Assembly (NCBI GenBank): GCA_019347595.1
Contig: JAHWLA010000110.1
Span: 1-8,830, forward strand
From: Actinomycetota bacterium
Lineage (GTDB): Bacteria > Actinomycetota > Acidimicrobiia > Acidimicrobiales > JAHWLA01
Direction of reading: 5' to 3'
Length of the DNA: 8,830 bases
Shown here: positions 1-7,454 of the stretch, piece by piece
Layout of the letters: the number at the start of each line of letters is the position of its first letter
How positions within the stretch are numbered: the stretch's first letter is position 1
Position numbers and translations under genes: made by a program
Notes under the pieces: generated by a model
Database searches by the model: none
What the model was told of the DNA's origin: nothing
The model's input: only the letters and a program-made list of their open reading frames with translations

Positions 1-805
1 GCGCACGCGGCGGGACCAGGAGAAGTTCGACCACATGCTGGCCTTCGCCCGGTCGTTGCCCGTCATGCGCGAGGCGTTGCGCGAGCACCTGGCCGAGCCC
101 GACCTCACCCGCAACCGGGTGCTCGCCTGCGCCACCCGCCTGCTCGACCTCGGCTTCTTCCGCATCGGCACCGAGGGCTACGCCGAGCAGAACCAGACCT
201 ACGGCCTGGCCACCATCCGCAAGGAGCACGTGACCGTGGGGCGCGGCGACCTGGTCACGTTCGACTACGTGGCCAAGTCGGGCAAGCAACGGCTCCAGAG
301 CATCGTGGATGCCGACGTCACCGCCGTCGTCCGGGCGCTGAAGCGACGGCGCAACGGCGGGCCCGAGCTGCTCGCCTACCGCAACGAGGCGGACGAGTGG
401 AGCGACGTGCGCTCGGCCGACATCAACGTCTACGTCAAGGAGGTCACCGGCGGCGACTTCACCGCCAAGGACTTCCGCACGTGGAACGCCACCGTGCTGT
501 GCGCCGTGGGCTTGGCCGTGTCGGCCGGGGTGACGTCACCGACCGGCCGCAAGCGGGCCGTCACCCGGGCCATCGCCGAGGTGGCGCACTACCTGGGCAA
601 CACCCCGGCCGTGTGCCGCAGCTCCTACATCGACCCCCGCATCGTCGACCGCTACCACGCGGGCGTCACCATCGCCGACGCGCTGCACCGGCTGGGCAAG
701 GACGCCGAGTTCGGTCAGTTGTCGACCCAGGGGTTCGTGGAAGAGGCCGTCCTCGACCTCCTCGCCGACGCCCCCGCGACGTCGTCCTCGCCCGCCGCCG
801 CCTGA
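1..805 (+). CDS. DNA topoisomerase IB, 3' part (5' end outside window)
   Basis: Type IB topoisomerase of the bacterial/poxvirus-like family. It relaxes supercoils by nicking one strand through a 3'-phosphotyrosine intermediate. The frame is open from base 2 (RTRRDQEKFDHM) with no start, so the N-terminal domain lies left of the window; the first ATG here, at 35, is internal. Numbered from that Met, the catalytic set is visible: R43 in FFRIGTEGYAEQN, a lysine in the hairpin AKSGK (K81 or K84), R148 in AKDFRTW, N189 in YLGNTP, and the nucleophile Y198 in CRSSYIDP. Poxvirus enzymes have His where N189 sits; Asn is, from memory, usual in bacterial members. The residue after RTW is Asn (WNAT), where I recall His in many bacterial homologues. 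The protein ends in a low-complexity Ala/Ser tail and TGA. It is convergent with the minus-strand genes and shows no functional link to them. Family assignment is firm. Confidence 0.93.
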   Translation, partial: RTRRDQEKFDHMLAFARSLPVMREALREHLAEPDLTRNRVLACATRLLDLGFFRIGTEGYAEQNQTYGLATIRKEHVTVGRGDLVTFDYVAKSGKQRLQSIVDADVTAVVRALKRRRNGGPELLAYRNEADEWSDVRSADINVYVKEVTGGDFTAKDFRTWNATVLCAVGLAVSAGVTSPTGRKRAVTRAIAEVAHYLGNTPAVCRSSYIDPRIVDRYHAGVTIADALHRLGKDAEFGQLSTQGFVEEAVLDLLADAPATSSSPAAA

Positions 806-810
806 AACCG

Positions 811-863
811 TCGAAGTGTGCAGCGTTGGGCCGCTCCAGCGGCCCCAACTCCGCACACTTCGA
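811..863. repeat. Long imperfect inverted repeat A (hairpin), possible terminator or REP-like element
   Basis: This starts 5 bp after the topoisomerase stop codon. The outer arms, 811-821 (TCGAAGTGTGC) and 853-863 (GCACACTTCGA), are perfectly complementary over 11 bp. The inner arms, 825-835 and 838-849, pair over 11 bp with one bulged base around a 2-nt CC loop. Between the two stems, 822-824 and 850-852 form mismatches around a single G-C pair. No T-run follows on the plus strand (GAAAACC comes next), so a classical Rho-independent terminator is not supported. It could still end transcription, protect the 3' end of the mRNA, or be a copy of a dispersed palindromic repeat. Confidence 0.75.
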
Positions 864-918
864 GAAAACCGCGGCCGTGACGCGCAGAAGCCGCCGACCG
901 GAGTCAGCGGCTTGTGCT

Positions 919-960
919 CACACACTGGGGGGGCCGTCTAAGCGGCGCCCCCAGTGTGTG
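919..960. repeat. Inverted repeat B (perfect 13-bp arms), hairpin
   Basis: Arms 919-931 (CACACACTGGGGG) and 948-960 (CCCCCAGTGTGTG) are exact reverse complements. Inside, after one G/G mismatch (932/947), GCCG (933-936) pairs with CGGC (943-946) around the loop TCTAAG. The flanks allow about two more weak pairs. It lies roughly midway between the two convergent genes, and no T-run follows on either strand. It may act as a bidirectional transcription barrier or be a repeat-family member. Its arms are not the same sequence as inverted repeat A. Confidence 0.75.
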
Positions 961-1017
961 GGGCTCCCGGGGGGCGGGACATCTACATACTTTCCAGCGG
1001 GGCGGGAGGCGAAACGC

Positions 1018-1052
1018 GATTTCGGGAAAAAATTCTCGGACTCGCCGAAACC
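1018..1052 (-). terminator. Candidate Rho-independent terminator of the minus-strand operon (weak)
   Basis: On the minus strand, a few bases after the TGA of the FAD protein, the sequence reads TTTCGGCGAGTCCGAGAA and then a run of six T (complement of A1027-A1032). A short TCGG/CCGA stem with a 5-nt loop (1036-1039 with 1045-1048) precedes the T-run. An alternative, longer pairing joins 1045-1052 to 1018-1025 (8 bp with one G-U) and encloses the T-run in its loop. The stem is short for a high-GC genome, so this is only a candidate. Hairpins A and B lie further downstream on the same strand and could serve as back-up. Confidence 0.4.
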
Positions 1053-1057
1053 CCTGG

Positions 1058-1240
1058 TCAGCCCGGGGGGGCGATGGTGTCGTCCACCGGTTCGTCCTCG
1101 GACAACTCGCCCTCCTGGATGAAGCGCGGCTCGTTCTCGCCCTGTTGGTCGGCCACCCGGTTGCGGATCTCGTCGATCTCGCCCTCGATGCGGTCCAACC
1201 GCTCGGCACCCGGTCGTTCGGCGTCCTCGTACTCGGTCAT
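1058..1240 (-). other. 60-residue acidic tail of the FAD protein, resembling a separate small actinobacterial protein
   Basis: Residues 314-373 start at an internal ATG (MTEYEDAERPGAERLDRIE) and end ...PVDDTIAPPG. The segment is acidic, has a likely amphipathic helix (RLDRIEGEIDEIRNRVADQQ), and then a short segment containing PRFIQEG. From memory, free-standing small actinobacterial proteins show the same plan: an IDxxR helix, a short R-F/Y-x-x-x-G segment, and a terminal D-x-TIAPPG. The frame is continuous from the reductase with no stop codon. Upstream of the ATG is GGGGTATGTGGGCCCC, which is not a clear Shine-Dalgarno. This is therefore best read as a fusion, though internal initiation producing a separate 60-aa protein is not excluded. 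Confidence 0.5.
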
Positions 1241-2179
1241 GGGGCCCACATACCCCGGGACCTCGTTCTCCCTCCCCGGCCGGATGCCGCCCTCCCCCCG
1301 CAGCGACTGCGCGCACGCCACGCCGGCCACCGTCCCCTTGGCCGCGGCGACCTGCACCAACTGCAGCCCCGGGGTCATGTCGCCCGCGGCGTAGACGCCG
1401 GGCACGGTGGTGGCGCCCTGCTCGTCGACCGCCGTGCAGCCGTCCTCCTCGCGGGCGCAGCCAAGCTGGACGTCGAGGTCGGACGCGGGCTCGTGGGCGA
1501 TGGTGAAGAAGGCCAGCCGGCACGGGAGGACGTCGCCGCTGCGCAGGCGCACCCCGCGCAGGTCGCCCCGGCTGCCGAGAAGCTCGACGGCGTCGTCCTC
1601 CAGCACCCGGACGCCCTGGGCCGCCAGCCGCTCCCGGTGCCGGTCGTCGCCCTCGAAGCGCCGCCCGTCGGTCACCACGGCAACCGACCGCGCCCACCCC
1701 AGCAGGGTGAGGGCGAAGCCGACCACCTGCTCGCTCCACCCGAACGCCACCACGGCCCGGTCCCGCGCTTCGTAGCCGTCGCACGTCGGGCAGTGGAACA
1801 CGCTCGCCCCGTAGTGCTCGAAGAAGTTGTCGACCTCGGGGAACACGTCGCGCACTCCGGTGGCGAGCACCACCCGCTTGGTCGCCAGGAGTTCACCGTC
1901 GACTTCGACCGTGAACGTGCCGTCGTCCTCCCGGCGGGCGGCGTCGACGCGCCCCGAGCGGAACGCCACCTCGGCGTACCGGCCCAGTTCCTCGTGGGCG
2001 ACGTCGAGGAAGTGGCCGGGATGCATGGGGTCGAAGCCGAGGTAACCGTGGGCCTGGTCGACCCAGCGATTGCGGTGCTCGCCGCTGTCCACAACCAGCA
2101 CGGGCCTGCGGTAGCGGGCCAGCCACAGGGCGGCGCTCGACCCGGCGGGGCCGCCGCCCACGACGACGGCGTCGTGCAC
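1058..2179 (-). CDS. Thioredoxin-reductase-like FAD/NAD(P)-dependent oxidoreductase with acidic C-terminal tail
   Basis: 373 aa, flavoprotein disulfide reductase fold of the low-molecular-weight thioredoxin reductase type, presumably cytosolic. The FAD-binding GGGPAG is at residues 8-13 with an acidic strand end (VVDSGEHRN) near 29-37. ATGVR is at 106-110, the redox pair C130-P-T-C133 sits in HCPTCDGYE, and the FAD-contact motif GVYAAGD at 261-267. The nucleotide-binding loop reads VAFGWSEQVVG (about 144-154), not the usual GGGxSA-type loop, so NADPH use is uncertain. Family members usually end near 300-320 aa; here about 60 extra residues (314-373) follow. The start is GTG at 2179, overlapping the upstream TAG by one base (TAGTG), so translation is probably coupled. 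CPTCDGYE resembles the TrxR-like oxidase/reductase group more than classical TrxB (usually C-A-T-C-D-G-F). No thioredoxin gene is adjacent, so the substrate is unknown. Confidence 0.88.
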   Translation of the reverse strand: MHDAVVVGGGPAGSSAALWLARYRRPVLVVDSGEHRNRWVDQAHGYLGFDPMHPGHFLDVAHEELGRYAEVAFRSGRVDAARREDDGTFTVEVDGELLATKRVVLATGVRDVFPEVDNFFEHYGASVFHCPTCDGYEARDRAVVAFGWSEQVVGFALTLLGWARSVAVVTDGRRFEGDDRHRERLAAQGVRVLEDDAVELLGSRGDLRGVRLRSGDVLPCRLAFFTIAHEPASDLDVQLGCAREEDGCTAVDEQGATTVPGVYAAGDMTPGLQLVQVAAAKGTVAGVACAQSLRGEGGIRPGRENEVPGYVGPMTEYEDAERPGAERLDRIEGEIDEIRNRVADQQGENEPRFIQEGELSEDEPVDDTIAPPG

Positions 2180-2634
2180 TAGGGGGTGGAGCTCGCCTGG
2201 CGGCGCGTCTCGACGAGCTTGCGCAAGCGGCGCAACGACTCGCCGTTACGGCCGCGCGTGGTGGCCTCCAGCAGCGGCCGCGGCATGTACTTGGCAGGCC
2301 CGGCGCACGGCTCCTCCAGGAACACCATGTGCGTGCGGTCCGGCCCGCGAGCCTCCAGGGTCATGGTGACCAGCGCCACGCCCACCGGCCGGGCGCGCGC
2401 CTCGAGCACGAGCCGTGTCGGGCGCACCAGCTCGCGCACCTTGGTGGTGTCCTTGATGCGGAACGGCCACCCGCCGACGACGTGATGGAAGTGGGCGCCG
2501 ACCTGCGGCCACGCCGGGTCGACCGCCCGGATGCGGCGGGCGCCGACCAGCCACTCGGGGTAGGCGTAGGGGTCGACGACGACGTCCCACACGTCTTCGA
2601 CGGGGGCGTCGATCTCCGTCTCGTTCCTGGGCAT
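2179..2634 (-). CDS. SRPBCC-fold (START/polyketide-cyclase-like) protein
   Basis: 151 aa, a typical length for a single SRPBCC domain, with no signal peptide or membrane segment. The N-terminus MPRNETEIDAPVEDVWDVVVDPYAYPEWLVG is the classic opening of this fold (first strand, then helix with V-x-D-V-W and the D-x-x-x-Y-P-E-W turn). Later strands hold GAHFHHVVGGWPFRIKDTTKV, RLVLEARARP and the HMVFLEE segment. The last third is the long C-terminal helix (NGESLRRLRKLVE). The fold makes a hydrophobic cavity for lipids or aromatic compounds; the ligand here is unknown. The frame stays open upstream, but the conserved domain begins at the ATG at 2634, preceded by CGAGGA seven bases away, so that start is chosen. 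It follows the DUF5709-like gene by 13 bp and overlaps the FAD protein start by 1 nt, which suggests co-expression and perhaps work on the same substrate. Confidence 0.85.
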   Translation of the reverse strand: MPRNETEIDAPVEDVWDVVVDPYAYPEWLVGARRIRAVDPAWPQVGAHFHHVVGGWPFRIKDTTKVRELVRPTRLVLEARARPVGVALVTMTLEARGPDRTHMVFLEEPCAGPAKYMPRPLLEATTRGRNGESLRRLRKLVETRRQASSTP

Positions 2635-2647
2635 GGGGCGGTCCTCG

Positions 2648-3022
2648 CTAGGGGGTGTCGGTGATGTGCACCGCCGACTCCTCGGCGGACATGCCGTCGT
2701 TGTCGGCCGAGTCGCCGGCGATGTTGGTCGGCTCGTCGTCCAGTCCCGCGACGCCTTGGTCGGGCTCCACCAGGCGGCCGACGCCGGTGTCGTCGCCCGG
2801 CATCGTCTCCGGCTCCTCGCGCCGCACCCGATCGGCGAGCGGCTCGTCCATCCGCTCCTCCTCCGGCGTGATGCCGAACTCCTCGGCACCGACGGGATGG
2901 TCACGCGGCGGCATCATGCCCTCGACTTGGTTGTAGGCGTCGTCCAGGCCGGGGGGCGCGTCCTCGATGGCCGGGATGCCCTCGGCTTCGAGGTCGTTCG
3001 GGTCGAAGTCGTCGGTCGACAT
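2648..3022 (-). CDS. Small acidic DUF5709-like hypothetical protein
   Basis: 124 aa, strongly acidic and Gly/Pro-rich, with no transmembrane segment, signal peptide or cysteine; probably soluble and partly disordered. The pattern matches what I remember of the actinobacterial DUF5709 family: an N-terminal DPNDLEAEGIPAIED segment, a central GITPEEERMDEPLADRVRREEPE (about 50-72), GRLVEPDQG (82-90), and near the C-terminus DNDGMSAEESAVHITD (107-122, matching a family A/GASAEEAAVH-type motif). The function of that family is unknown to me. The ATG at 3022 has AGGA at seven bases spacing. That Shine-Dalgarno overlaps the treZ TAG stop (TAGGA), so translation is likely coupled to treZ. Its place directly behind the trehalose genes hints at a stress role, which is inference only. 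Confidence 0.75.
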   Translation of the reverse strand: MSTDDFDPNDLEAEGIPAIEDAPPGLDDAYNQVEGMMPPRDHPVGAEEFGITPEEERMDEPLADRVRREEPETMPGDDTGVGRLVEPDQGVAGLDDEPTNIAGDSADNDGMSAEESAVHITDTP

Positions 3023-3031
3023 GCGTGCGTC

Positions 3032-4762
3032 CTACCCGTCGACGAGCACCCCCACGCCGTCGGGCGGCAGGTGCACTCGCCCCTCGCCCGCCTTCACGTC
3101 GTTGTCGGACGACAGCACCAGCTCGCCCGGCGCGTCGACCTCCACGGCGGAGTCGCCCACGTTGCACGCCACCGTCACGCCGGGCCGTCGCAGCACCAAC
3201 CAGCGGGCGTGCTCGTCGACGTCGACACGAACCTGGTCGAGCCGGTAGTCGAGCAGGCCGGGCAGCGACCGGCGCAGGGCGATGAGGCGACGGTGCCACT
3301 CGAGCAGCTCGGCGTGGGCGGGCGCGGCAGCCTCCGACCAGTCGAGCTTCGAGCGCGTGAACGTGGCCGGGTCCTGCGGGTCGGGCACGTCCTCGGGCTT
3401 CCAGCCGAAGGAGGCGAACTCACTGCGCCGCCCCTCGCTGACCGCCCGCCCCAGCTCGGGGTCGTGGTGGTCGGTGAAGTACTGGAACGGCGTGGACGAC
3501 CCCCACTCCTCGCCCTGGAACAGCATGGGCACGAACGGCGCGGTGAGGACCAGCGCGGCCGCCACCTTGAGCCGGGCGGGCGACATGAGCATGCTGCTGC
3601 GCTCCCCCACGGCCCGGTTGCCGACCTGGTCGTGGTTCTGGAGGTACCCGAGGAAGCGGTCGCCCGGGAGGAGGGGGTCGAGGCGGCCGTGGCGGCGATC
3701 GCGATGGGGGGAGTACTCCCCGGCGTACACGAACGCCTGGCGCAGGGCGGTGGCGAGCTGGGCCATGGAGCCGAAGTCGGCGTAGTAGCCGGTGCGCTCG
3801 CCGGTCAGGACGGCGTGGAGGGCGTGGTGGAAGTCGTCGCTCCACTGGGCGTCGATGCCGTAGCCGCCCACCTCCCGAGCCCGCACCACCCGCGGGTCGT
3901 TGAGGTCGCTCTCGGCGACGAGGAACAGCGGGCGGGCGAGCTCGGTCGACAGGTGCTCGACGGCGATCGCCAGCTCCTCCAGCAGGTGCATGGCCGACGT
4001 GTCGACCAGCGCGTGCACGGCGTCGAAGCGCAGGCCGTCGAAGTGGTAATCGCGCAGCCACATGCACGCGTTCTCGACGAAGAAGGCGCGCACCTCGTCG
4101 CTGCCCGGCCCGTCGAGATTCACGGCGTCGCCCCACGGGGTGTAGTAGCGGTCGGTGAAGTAGGGGCCGAACTCCGCCAGGTGGTTGCCGGCGGGGCCCA
4201 AGTGGTTGTAGACGACGTCGAGGACCACGCCGAGGCCGCGCTGGTGGCAGGCGTCGACCAACCGCTTGAGGCCCTCGGGGCCGCCGTAGTGGTGGTGCGG
4301 GGCGTAGAGCTCGACGCCGTCGTAGCCCCATCCCCGTGTCCCCGGGAACTCGTTGACGGGCAGGAGCTCGACGACGGTGACGCCGAGGTCGACGAGGTGG
4401 TCGAGCTTGTCTATTACCGCCTCGAACGTGCCCTCGGGCGTGAACGTCCCGACGTGCAGCTCGTAGACCACCGCGCTGGAGAGGCGCACGCCGCCCCAGC
4501 CGTCGTCGGTCCACGGGAAGGCGGCGTGGTCGACGGTGACCGAGGGGCCGAACGCGCCCTCGGGCTGCGAGGGCGAGCGGGGGTCCGGCCGCAGTTCGCC
4601 GCCGTCGAGCACGAAGGCGTAGGCCACACCCGGCCCGGCGTCGCCGACCTCGGCGGCGTACCAGCCGCGGCGGCCGGGAACGGGGGCCATCGGCGTCCGC
4701 CTGCCGCCCACTTCCACCTCCACCCGCTCCGCCCGCGGGGCCCACACCTCGAACCGCTGCAC
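3032..4762 (-). CDS. treZ: Malto-oligosyltrehalose trehalohydrolase
   Basis: 576 aa, about the usual length for TreZ (GH13). It hydrolyses the alpha-1,4 bond next to the trehalose end of maltooligosyl trehalose, releasing free trehalose in the cytosol. Domain order: an N-terminal CBM48-like beta domain (MQRFEVWAPRAERVEVEVGG, about 1-90), the (beta/alpha)8 barrel starting near VVYELHVGTFTPEGTF (98-113), then a C-terminal beta domain (about 490-576). Catalytic residues: nucleophile D247 in FDGLRFDAVH, acid/base E284 in LVAESD, and H377-D378 in LQNHDQVGNR. VVELLPVNEFPGTRGWGYDGV and DVVYNHLGPAGN are also typical. The start is GTG at 4762, with AGGAGG seven bases upstream; this Shine-Dalgarno directly abuts the palindrome behind treY. 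It lies 45 bp downstream of treY and 9 bp before the DUF5709-like gene. Identification is firm. Confidence 0.96.
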   Translation of the reverse strand: MQRFEVWAPRAERVEVEVGGRRTPMAPVPGRRGWYAAEVGDAGPGVAYAFVLDGGELRPDPRSPSQPEGAFGPSVTVDHAAFPWTDDGWGGVRLSSAVVYELHVGTFTPEGTFEAVIDKLDHLVDLGVTVVELLPVNEFPGTRGWGYDGVELYAPHHHYGGPEGLKRLVDACHQRGLGVVLDVVYNHLGPAGNHLAEFGPYFTDRYYTPWGDAVNLDGPGSDEVRAFFVENACMWLRDYHFDGLRFDAVHALVDTSAMHLLEELAIAVEHLSTELARPLFLVAESDLNDPRVVRAREVGGYGIDAQWSDDFHHALHAVLTGERTGYYADFGSMAQLATALRQAFVYAGEYSPHRDRRHGRLDPLLPGDRFLGYLQNHDQVGNRAVGERSSMLMSPARLKVAAALVLTAPFVPMLFQGEEWGSSTPFQYFTDHHDPELGRAVSEGRRSEFASFGWKPEDVPDPQDPATFTRSKLDWSEAAAPAHAELLEWHRRLIALRRSLPGLLDYRLDQVRVDVDEHARWLVLRRPGVTVACNVGDSAVEVDAPGELVLSSDNDVKAGEGRVHLPPDGVGVLVDG

Positions 4763-4768
4763 CGCACC

Positions 4769-4775
4769 ACCTCCT
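4769..4775 (-). promoter_or_regulatory. treZ ribosome binding site abutting a hairpin
   Basis: AGGAGGT on the minus strand, seven bases (counted from AGGAGG) before the GTG start of treZ. It is the best Shine-Dalgarno in the operon and fixes this GTG as the start. Its 5' edge touches the foot of the 22-bp palindrome (4776-4822) with no spacer, so the 30S subunit would dock against that hairpin. Confidence 0.8.
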
Positions 4776-4822
4776 GTCCCGAGTACATAGCGTCCGGTTT
4801 CCGGACGCTATGTACTCGGGAC
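4776..4822. repeat. Perfect palindrome (22-bp arms, 3-nt loop) between treY and treZ
   Basis: Bases 4776-4797 and 4801-4822 are exact reverse complements over all 22 positions, with loop TTT (plus strand) at 4798-4800. The arm core is GAGTACATAGCGTCCGG. The treY stop codon (TAG, 4808-4810) and the codons for its last four residues (V-P-S-T) lie inside the right arm. The left foot touches the treZ Shine-Dalgarno. No T-run follows on either strand, so it is not a standard terminator. It might be an mRNA processing or stability hairpin, a translation-tuning element that makes treZ expression independent of treY, a binding site for a dimeric regulator, or a dispersed palindromic repeat. Confidence 0.9.
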
Positions 4823-7454
4823 GTGCTCGAGGAGGGCGACGGGGAAGGGGACCAGCAGGTCCCCCATCGCCACCGCGCCCTCGTGCTCCTCGCCGGTCAG
4901 AACGTTGCGCCACCGCCCCGCCGGCAGTTCCACCGACGTCCCCTCCCATTCCCCGGCCAGCCCCAGCACCAATCGGGGCGCCACCGCCACGACCTGCTCG
5001 CCCCGCGTGAACGCCACCACATGGTCCGCCTTCGGTCCTCGCGCTTCGAGCGGGCGGTACGTCGAGCGGCGGTCGAACGCCTCGGGACGCCGAGCCCGCA
5101 GCGCCAACGCCTCCCGGGTGACGAACAGCTTGGGCAGCCCCTCGTCGGCTCGCGCCAGCACGTCGGCCGCCTTCATCCCCTCGAGTTCGGCCAGCAGCGC
5201 CCGCCGGCGCTCGTAGTCGACGGGCCGGCGGTTGTCGGGGTCGACCAGGCTGTAGTCCCACAGCTCCTGGCCCTGGTAGATGTCGGGCACGCCCGGCGCG
5301 GTGAGCTTCAGCAGCGTCTGGGCCAGCGAGACGACCCGCCCGTTCTCCACGATCGGCAGGACGAACGTGGCCAGCTCCCCCTGGAACGTCTCGTCGGCCA
5401 CCAGCCCGCGCACGTAGCGGCGCAGTGCCTCGTCGTAGTCCGGGTCGGGGTCGATCCACGACGTGTGCTCCTTGGCCTCCTTCGACGCCTTCTCCATGTA
5501 CGCAAGCGCTCGCTCGTGACCGAGCGGCCAGGCGCCGACCAGTGCCTGCAGCAGCAGGTACTGCGTGTTGGCGTCGACCGGGCCGTCGCCGTCGATCCAG
5601 TGCGCCGCGAAGGCGGCCCACTCGTCGGGGATCTCCGACAGCAGGACGAGGCGGGCCCGCACGTCCTCGCTGCGCTTGGTGTCGTGCGTGGACGTGGCGA
5701 GCATGGCGTCGGGCCAGTGCGCCTGCGCTTCGGCGCACGCGGCGTGGAACTCCTCGAGCGACGTGCCGAAGGCGCCCGGGTCGCCGCCCACCTCGTTGAG
5801 CGCCACCAGCCGCGTGAAGGTGTAGAAGGCGGTGTCCTCCACGCCCTTGGCCATCACCGGCCCGGTGAGCTGCTGGAAGCGGGCCACCAACTCGTCCTCG
5901 CAGTCGCCGCTGATCTCGCCCACAAGGAGCCGGCGCAGGAAGTCGAGGAGATCGGCGTCGATGTCCGGGCGCCGGCGGGCGACGTCGGTGCACGCCGCCT
6001 CGATGTGACGGCGGTCGTCGTCCCGGGCAGGCGGCACGTAGGTGCGGTAGACGGGGAACGAGGCGATCGTCTCCCGCAGCACGTCGTGCAGCTCGTTGCG
6101 CGCGTAGTCGCGGTAGCGCCGGTGCCGTTCGCACACGGCGACGAACAGGTTGCCGAGCCGGATGAGGTCGGCGGCCAGCACCTCCCGGAGGACGAGGTGC
6201 TTCTTCGCCACCACCACCTCGTCCCACGGCTCCCGGCGCCCGGTCAGCTCCTCGTACAGCGCGGTCAGCGGCCCCTCCCCGACCGGGTCGACGAACAGCC
6301 CGCCCAATCGATTCAGGAAGTCGTAGCCCGTGGTCCCCGCCGTCGCCCACGTCGAGGGCAGGCGCTCGCCGCGCTCGAGGATCTTCTCCACCACCACCCA
6401 CACGCCACCGGTGGCCTCGGCCAGCCGATCCAGGTAGCCCTCGGGATCGCGGAGGCCGTCGGGGTGGTCGATGCGCAGGCCGTCGAGCACGCCCTCGCGC
6501 ACCCAGTCGAGCACGCGGCGATGGGTGTCCTCGAAGACCTCGGGGTCCTCGGCGCGCAGGCCGATGAGCGAGTTGATGTCGAAGAAGCGGCGGTAGTCCA
6601 GCTCCTCGCCCGCCGTGCGCCAGAACGCCAGGCGGTAGTTCTGCCGCTCCAAGAGCGCGTCGAGGGCATCGGGCTCGGTGTTGACCTCGGCCACGGCGGC
6701 GTCGACGGCGGCGCCCACCTCGGGCGACGACTCGCACAGCTCACCCAGGCGCGCCCGCAGCACCTCCTTGTCGCGGTGCCGCTCGCGCACGCTGGCCGGG
6801 TCGGTGCGCTCGGCGTGCGGCAGGCGCCCGAAGGCGGCGGCCACCGACTCCAGCTCGTCGCTGCCGCATCGCGCGGCCGCCGTCGCCAAGAGCACGTCGA
6901 GCGATCGCGGCGCCACCGGCCAGCGGTTGTCGTAGTACTCCACCACGAACGAGCCCCCGTGGCGCCGCAGGACCAGCTCCCCCGCCTCCAGCACGCGGCC
7001 GTAGTGGTCGCCGAGGACGGGGAGCAGGACGGTGTTGCGCAGCTTCGACTCGGGCGGGTCCCAGTCGACGTCGAAGTAGGAGGCGTAGACGCTCGACGGG
7101 CCGTTCTCCAGGACGTCCCACCACCAGGCGTTGTCGGGCGTCCCGATGGCCATGTGGTTCGGCACGATGTCGAGCACCTGGCCGAGCCCGGCCTGGCGGA
7201 GGGCGTCGACCAATCGGCCGTGCGCCTCCTCGCCTCCGAGCTCGCGGTTGACGCGGTGGTGGTCGACGACGTCGTAGCCGTGGGTGCTCCCCGGCGCCGC
7301 TTGGAGGTACGGCGAGGCGTACAGGTGGGACACGCCGAGGGCGGCCAGGTAGTCGACGGCGGCGGCGGCCGCGTCGAACCCGAAGTCGGGCGTGAACTGG
7401 ACGCGGTAGGTGGCCCGGAGCGCGGGCGCGACCGCGGGCACGGGCGCCGGCGCG

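Noticed and set aside
806..1057. A CRISPR array or transposon end in the intergenic region
   Set aside because: The two long inverted repeats differ in sequence and do not recur at regular spacing. No transposase frame or target-site duplication is visible.
914..2182. Plus-strand open frame of 422 codons opposite the FAD protein
   Set aside because: Shadow of the minus-strand gene. It begins inside hairpin-rich intergenic DNA and has no recognisable domain.
2635..2904. Upstream in-frame extension of the SRPBCC gene to an ATG at 2904
   Set aside because: The extension would overlap the DUF5709-like gene and is low-complexity Arg/Ser/Pro/Thr sequence. The SRPBCC fold begins exactly at the ATG at 2634, which has a good Shine-Dalgarno.
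4776..4822. Reading the treY-treZ palindrome as a Rho-independent terminator
   Set aside because: No T-run follows the stem on either strand. On the coding strand the next bases are the treZ Shine-Dalgarno.
3420..6737. Long minus-strand open frame of 1,105 codons, out of frame with treZ and treY
   Set aside because: Arg/Pro/Gly-rich composition typical of a shifted frame in high-GC coding DNA. It runs through two firmly identified genes and shows no domain.
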